Shown here: positions 24,089 through 25,956 of the stretch, piece after piece | How positions within the stretch are numbered: position 1 is the first letter of the stretch | How the letters are laid out: each line of letters begins with the position of its first letter | Source: Ignavibacteria bacterium UBA961 | GTDB lineage: Bacteria; Bacteroidota; Ignavibacteria; Kapaibacteriales; UBA961 | Assembly (NCBI GenBank): GCA_002293005.1 | Contig: DBCJ01000140.1 | Coordinates: 1-25,956, forward strand | Direction: 5' to 3' | DNA length: 25,956 nucleotides | Made by a program: the position numbers and the translations under genes | Notes under the pieces: generated by a model | The model's database searches: none | Told to the model about the DNA's origin: nothing | What the model saw: the letters and a program-made list of their open reading frames with translations, nothing else

Positions 24089-25657
24089 ATGTCAGAATTA
24101 CAAAGTGAAATTCAAAGGCGAAGAACTATAGCCATCATCTCGCATCCGGATGCGGGAAAAACCACATTAACCGAAAAATTACTCTTGTACTCAGGAGCAA
24201 TCCGTAGCGCCGGTGCCGTTACCGGAGGGAAACATAGATCCACCACATCCGATTGGATGAGCATTGAGCAAGAGCGCGGAATTTCCGTGTCTTCAAGTGC
24301 AATGCGCGTTGAATATGATGGCTTCTTGCTTAATATCCTCGATACTCCCGGTCACCAAGACTTTTCTGAAGACACCTATCGCACGCTCATGGCAGTCGAT
24401 TGTGCAATCATGCTTCTTGATGCAGCCAAAGGCGTTGAGGAACAAACAGTGAAGTTGTTCAAAGTGTGTAGAGATCGCGGCATCCCCATCATAACTTTTA
24501 TCAATAAAATGGATCGTCCGGCACTTTCCCCATTTGAATTGATGGATAATGTTGAGAAGGTACTCGGAATCACGGCTGTACCACTCACTTATCCAATTGG
24601 TGATGGACCCGGTTTTCGTGGTGTATATGAAAGATCCTCCGGTGTATTGCATTTGTTCGAAAAAACAGAGGGTAACAAACATAGAGCTCCGGTAAGCACA
24701 AAAGGCATACATGATCCAAGTTTCAAAGCATTGATCGGCGAAGATGCGCATGCAAAATTTCTTGAGGAAATTGAACTTGTTGAAGCCGCACTTCCTCCTT
24801 TTGAGCATGAAGCATTTTTGCAGGAAATCATCACACCGGTCTTTTTTGGAAGCGCAATCACGAATTTTGGCATTGAAAATTTTCTCCAATATTTGATTGA
24901 CTTGGCTCCATCTCCTCAAGGTATGGGGTCTTCTGCAGGACTTATTGCACCCGATAGTTCATATTTCTCGGGCTTTGTATATAAGATGCAAGCGAATATG
25001 AATAAAGCACACAGAGACCGCATTTCTTTCTTTAGAATCGTGAGCGGGATTTTTGAGAGAGGCATGACGGCAAAGCATCCGAGAAGTGGAAAGGAAGTGA
25101 AAATTAATTATCCTTTTCAGATTTTTGGACAAGACAGAGATATCATCGATGTGGCTTATCCGGGTGATGTGATTGGTCTTTCAAATCCTGGAACATTTCT
25201 TGTGGGTGATGTACTCACAACAGGACCTGATTTCACAATTCCACAATTCCCGAGATTTGCTCCCGAGATATTTGCAAAATTATTTCCTGCCTCAGGATCA
25301 TTCAGCAAGAGTTTCCGCAAAGGAATTGAGCAATTAGGAGAAGAAGGCGTCGTGCAGATTTTCAGCGATGCACATCATTCTCCAACTCCACTCATAGCCG
25401 CGGTTGGTGAACTTCAATTGCAAGTGTTTCAGGCTCGAATGGAGTCGGAATACAATGAAAAGGTGAAATTGGACAGACTGCCATTCACCAGAATGCGCTG
25501 GCTTGGTGGTGATGTAAAACCCATGAGTGCAACATTGACTTTTGCTTTCGATGATGCTGATCGAGAAGTGATTTTGTTCAAAAATGACTGGGAAATCAGC
25601 TATCACAGAGATCGAACCGAAGGATTGATTCTCTTGGATAAACCTCCTATTGCATAA
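24089..25657 (+). CDS. prfC: Peptide chain release factor 3 (RF3)
   Basis: The 522-residue GTPase recycles RF1/RF2 from the ribosome after termination. The G1 motif is SHPDAGKTT (18-26), the RF3-type switch region is TSDWMSIEQERGISVSSS (53-70), G3 is DTPGHQDF (85-92) and G4 is NKMD (139-142). The C-terminal RF3 domain includes QLQVFQARMESEYN. Length and the SDWM motif separate it from EF-G and TypA. GAGAAGGA just before the ATG is a good ribosome binding site. It is the last gene of the ligA operon and has a terminator immediately downstream. Confidence 0.97.
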   Translation: MSELQSEIQRRRTIAIISHPDAGKTTLTEKLLLYSGAIRSAGAVTGGKHRSTTSDWMSIEQERGISVSSSAMRVEYDGFLLNILDTPGHQDFSEDTYRTLMAVDCAIMLLDAAKGVEEQTVKLFKVCRDRGIPIITFINKMDRPALSPFELMDNVEKVLGITAVPLTYPIGDGPGFRGVYERSSGVLHLFEKTEGNKHRAPVSTKGIHDPSFKALIGEDAHAKFLEEIELVEAALPPFEHEAFLQEIITPVFFGSAITNFGIENFLQYLIDLAPSPQGMGSSAGLIAPDSSYFSGFVYKMQANMNKAHRDRISFFRIVSGIFERGMTAKHPRSGKEVKINYPFQIFGQDRDIIDVAYPGDVIGLSNPGTFLVGDVLTTGPDFTIPQFPRFAPEIFAKLFPASGSFSKSFRKGIEQLGEEGVVQIFSDAHHSPTPLIAAVGELQLQVFQARMESEYNEKVKLDRLPFTRMRWLGGDVKPMSATLTFAFDDADREVILFKNDWEISYHRDRTEGLILLDKPPIA

Positions 25658-25660
25658 AAA

Positions 25661-25690
25661 AAAGCCCCAAATTGGGGCTTTGTTGTTGTG
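25661..25690 (+). terminator. Rho-independent terminator of the ligA-tlpA-prfC operon
   Basis: AAAGCCCC (25661-25668) pairs with GGGGCTTT (25674-25681) around a 5-nt loop, followed by TGTTGTTGTG. It starts 4 bp after the prfC stop codon. Confidence 0.85.
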
Positions 25691-25740
25691 GTGAAAGCGG
25701 GATGGGTATGAGTGATAAAGAATCACTAAATTACTTTCAC
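25691..25740. repeat. Nested inverted repeats in intergenic region
   Basis: GTGAAAG (25691-25697) is mirrored by CTTTCAC (25734-25740), and inside them AGTGAT (25711-25716) is mirrored by ATCACT (25722-25727). Together they can fold into a two-part hairpin ahead of the last gene. A weak -7-like TACTTTCA lies at 25732-25739, so the structure overlaps the probable promoter. Confidence 0.4.
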
Positions 25741-25767
25741 ATCATCTAAACCAATGGAAATGTAGAA

Positions 25768-25956
25768 ATGTTCCCATATTTAATCCTTGTTTTCACAATA
25801 TTTCCATTACAACTTCTATATGCCGGATCGGGTACTATAATAAGTCCTGTCATTTATCCGGCTTCAATAGAATTGTTTGTTTCACCTGATGGAAATGATA
25901 CAGAGAATGTAATTGCCAGTGCAGACTTTCCTTTACGGACATTCGATAGCATATTT
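25768..25956 (+). CDS. Secreted protein with a probable beta-helix (pectin-lyase-fold/DUF1565-like) start, truncated by the window end
   Basis: Sixty-three codons are open to the last base. Residues 1-19 form a signal peptide (MFPYLILVFTIFPLQLLYA). Residues 36-59 read LFVSPDGNDTENVIASADFP followed by LRTF. This resembles the yVspxGxDxxxGTxxxPfxT opening of right-handed parallel beta-helix proteins, though the usual GT is replaced by IA. The function and the C-terminus lie outside the window. The gene follows the prfC terminator and is likely an independent unit. Confidence 0.7.
   Translation, partial: MFPYLILVFTIFPLQLLYAGSGTIISPVIYPASIELFVSPDGNDTENVIASADFPLRTFDSIF

Noticed and set aside
24293..24919. 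208-codon open frame antisense to prfC
   Set aside because: Lies wholly inside the conserved RF3 gene; low-complexity Cys/Phe-rich product without domain features.

Overview
The window (about 26 kb, AT-rich, densely coded on both strands) reads as ordinary chromosome of a member of the Bacteroidota/Chlorobiota (FCB) group. Grounds: a secreted protein with a type IX-like C-terminal sorting domain, a type III glutamine synthetase, an OmpA/PD40 outer-membrane lipoprotein, and at least seven upstream sites matching the Bacteroidota primary-sigma -7 element TAnnTTTG, five of them 30-32 nt from the chosen start codon. Shine-Dalgarno-like sites also precede some genes (recA, the SdpI-like gene, prfC). 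A lineage such as Ca. Kapabacteria or Ignavibacteria is possible, but this is a guess from gene style.

Layout. 1-7.2 kb is a cell-surface or glycan-related stretch: the 3' end of a short-chain dehydrogenase, a translationally coupled GT2-GT9 glycosyltransferase pair, a small secreted protein, a large GH2-like protein that lacks both catalytic glutamates and carries a polytopic membrane tail, and a DegT-family sugar aminotransferase. 7.2-10 kb holds an Lrp/AsnC regulator directly upstream of glnN, transcribed away from a monofunctional transglycosylase (mtgA). 10.7-13.8 kb is recA and typA/bipA. 13.9-15.3 kb has an SdpI-like membrane protein and a PRXL2/AhpC-TSA-like redox protein. A GC-rich mosaic of inverted repeats follows, then a strong hairpin terminator and a tRNA-Met(CAT).

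15.6-18.1 kb carries a bifunctional-nuclease-family (DUF151) protein with a UVR motif and the electron transfer flavoprotein pair etfB-etfA. 18.2-20 kb is an OmpA-type lipoprotein. 20-25.7 kb is a plus-strand operon of ligA, a TlpA-like thioredoxin lipid-envelope/periplasm protein and prfC, ended by a clear terminator. The window closes with the 5' end of a secreted beta-helix-type protein.

Most genes are housekeeping. The points that merit a second look are the pseudo-glycosidase/membrane fusion, a terminator hairpin that sits inside a promoter spacer between etfA and the DUF151 gene, the repeat mosaic near the tRNA, and candidate operators at recA and lrp/mtgA. I see no CRISPR array, phage, insertion sequence or defence system.
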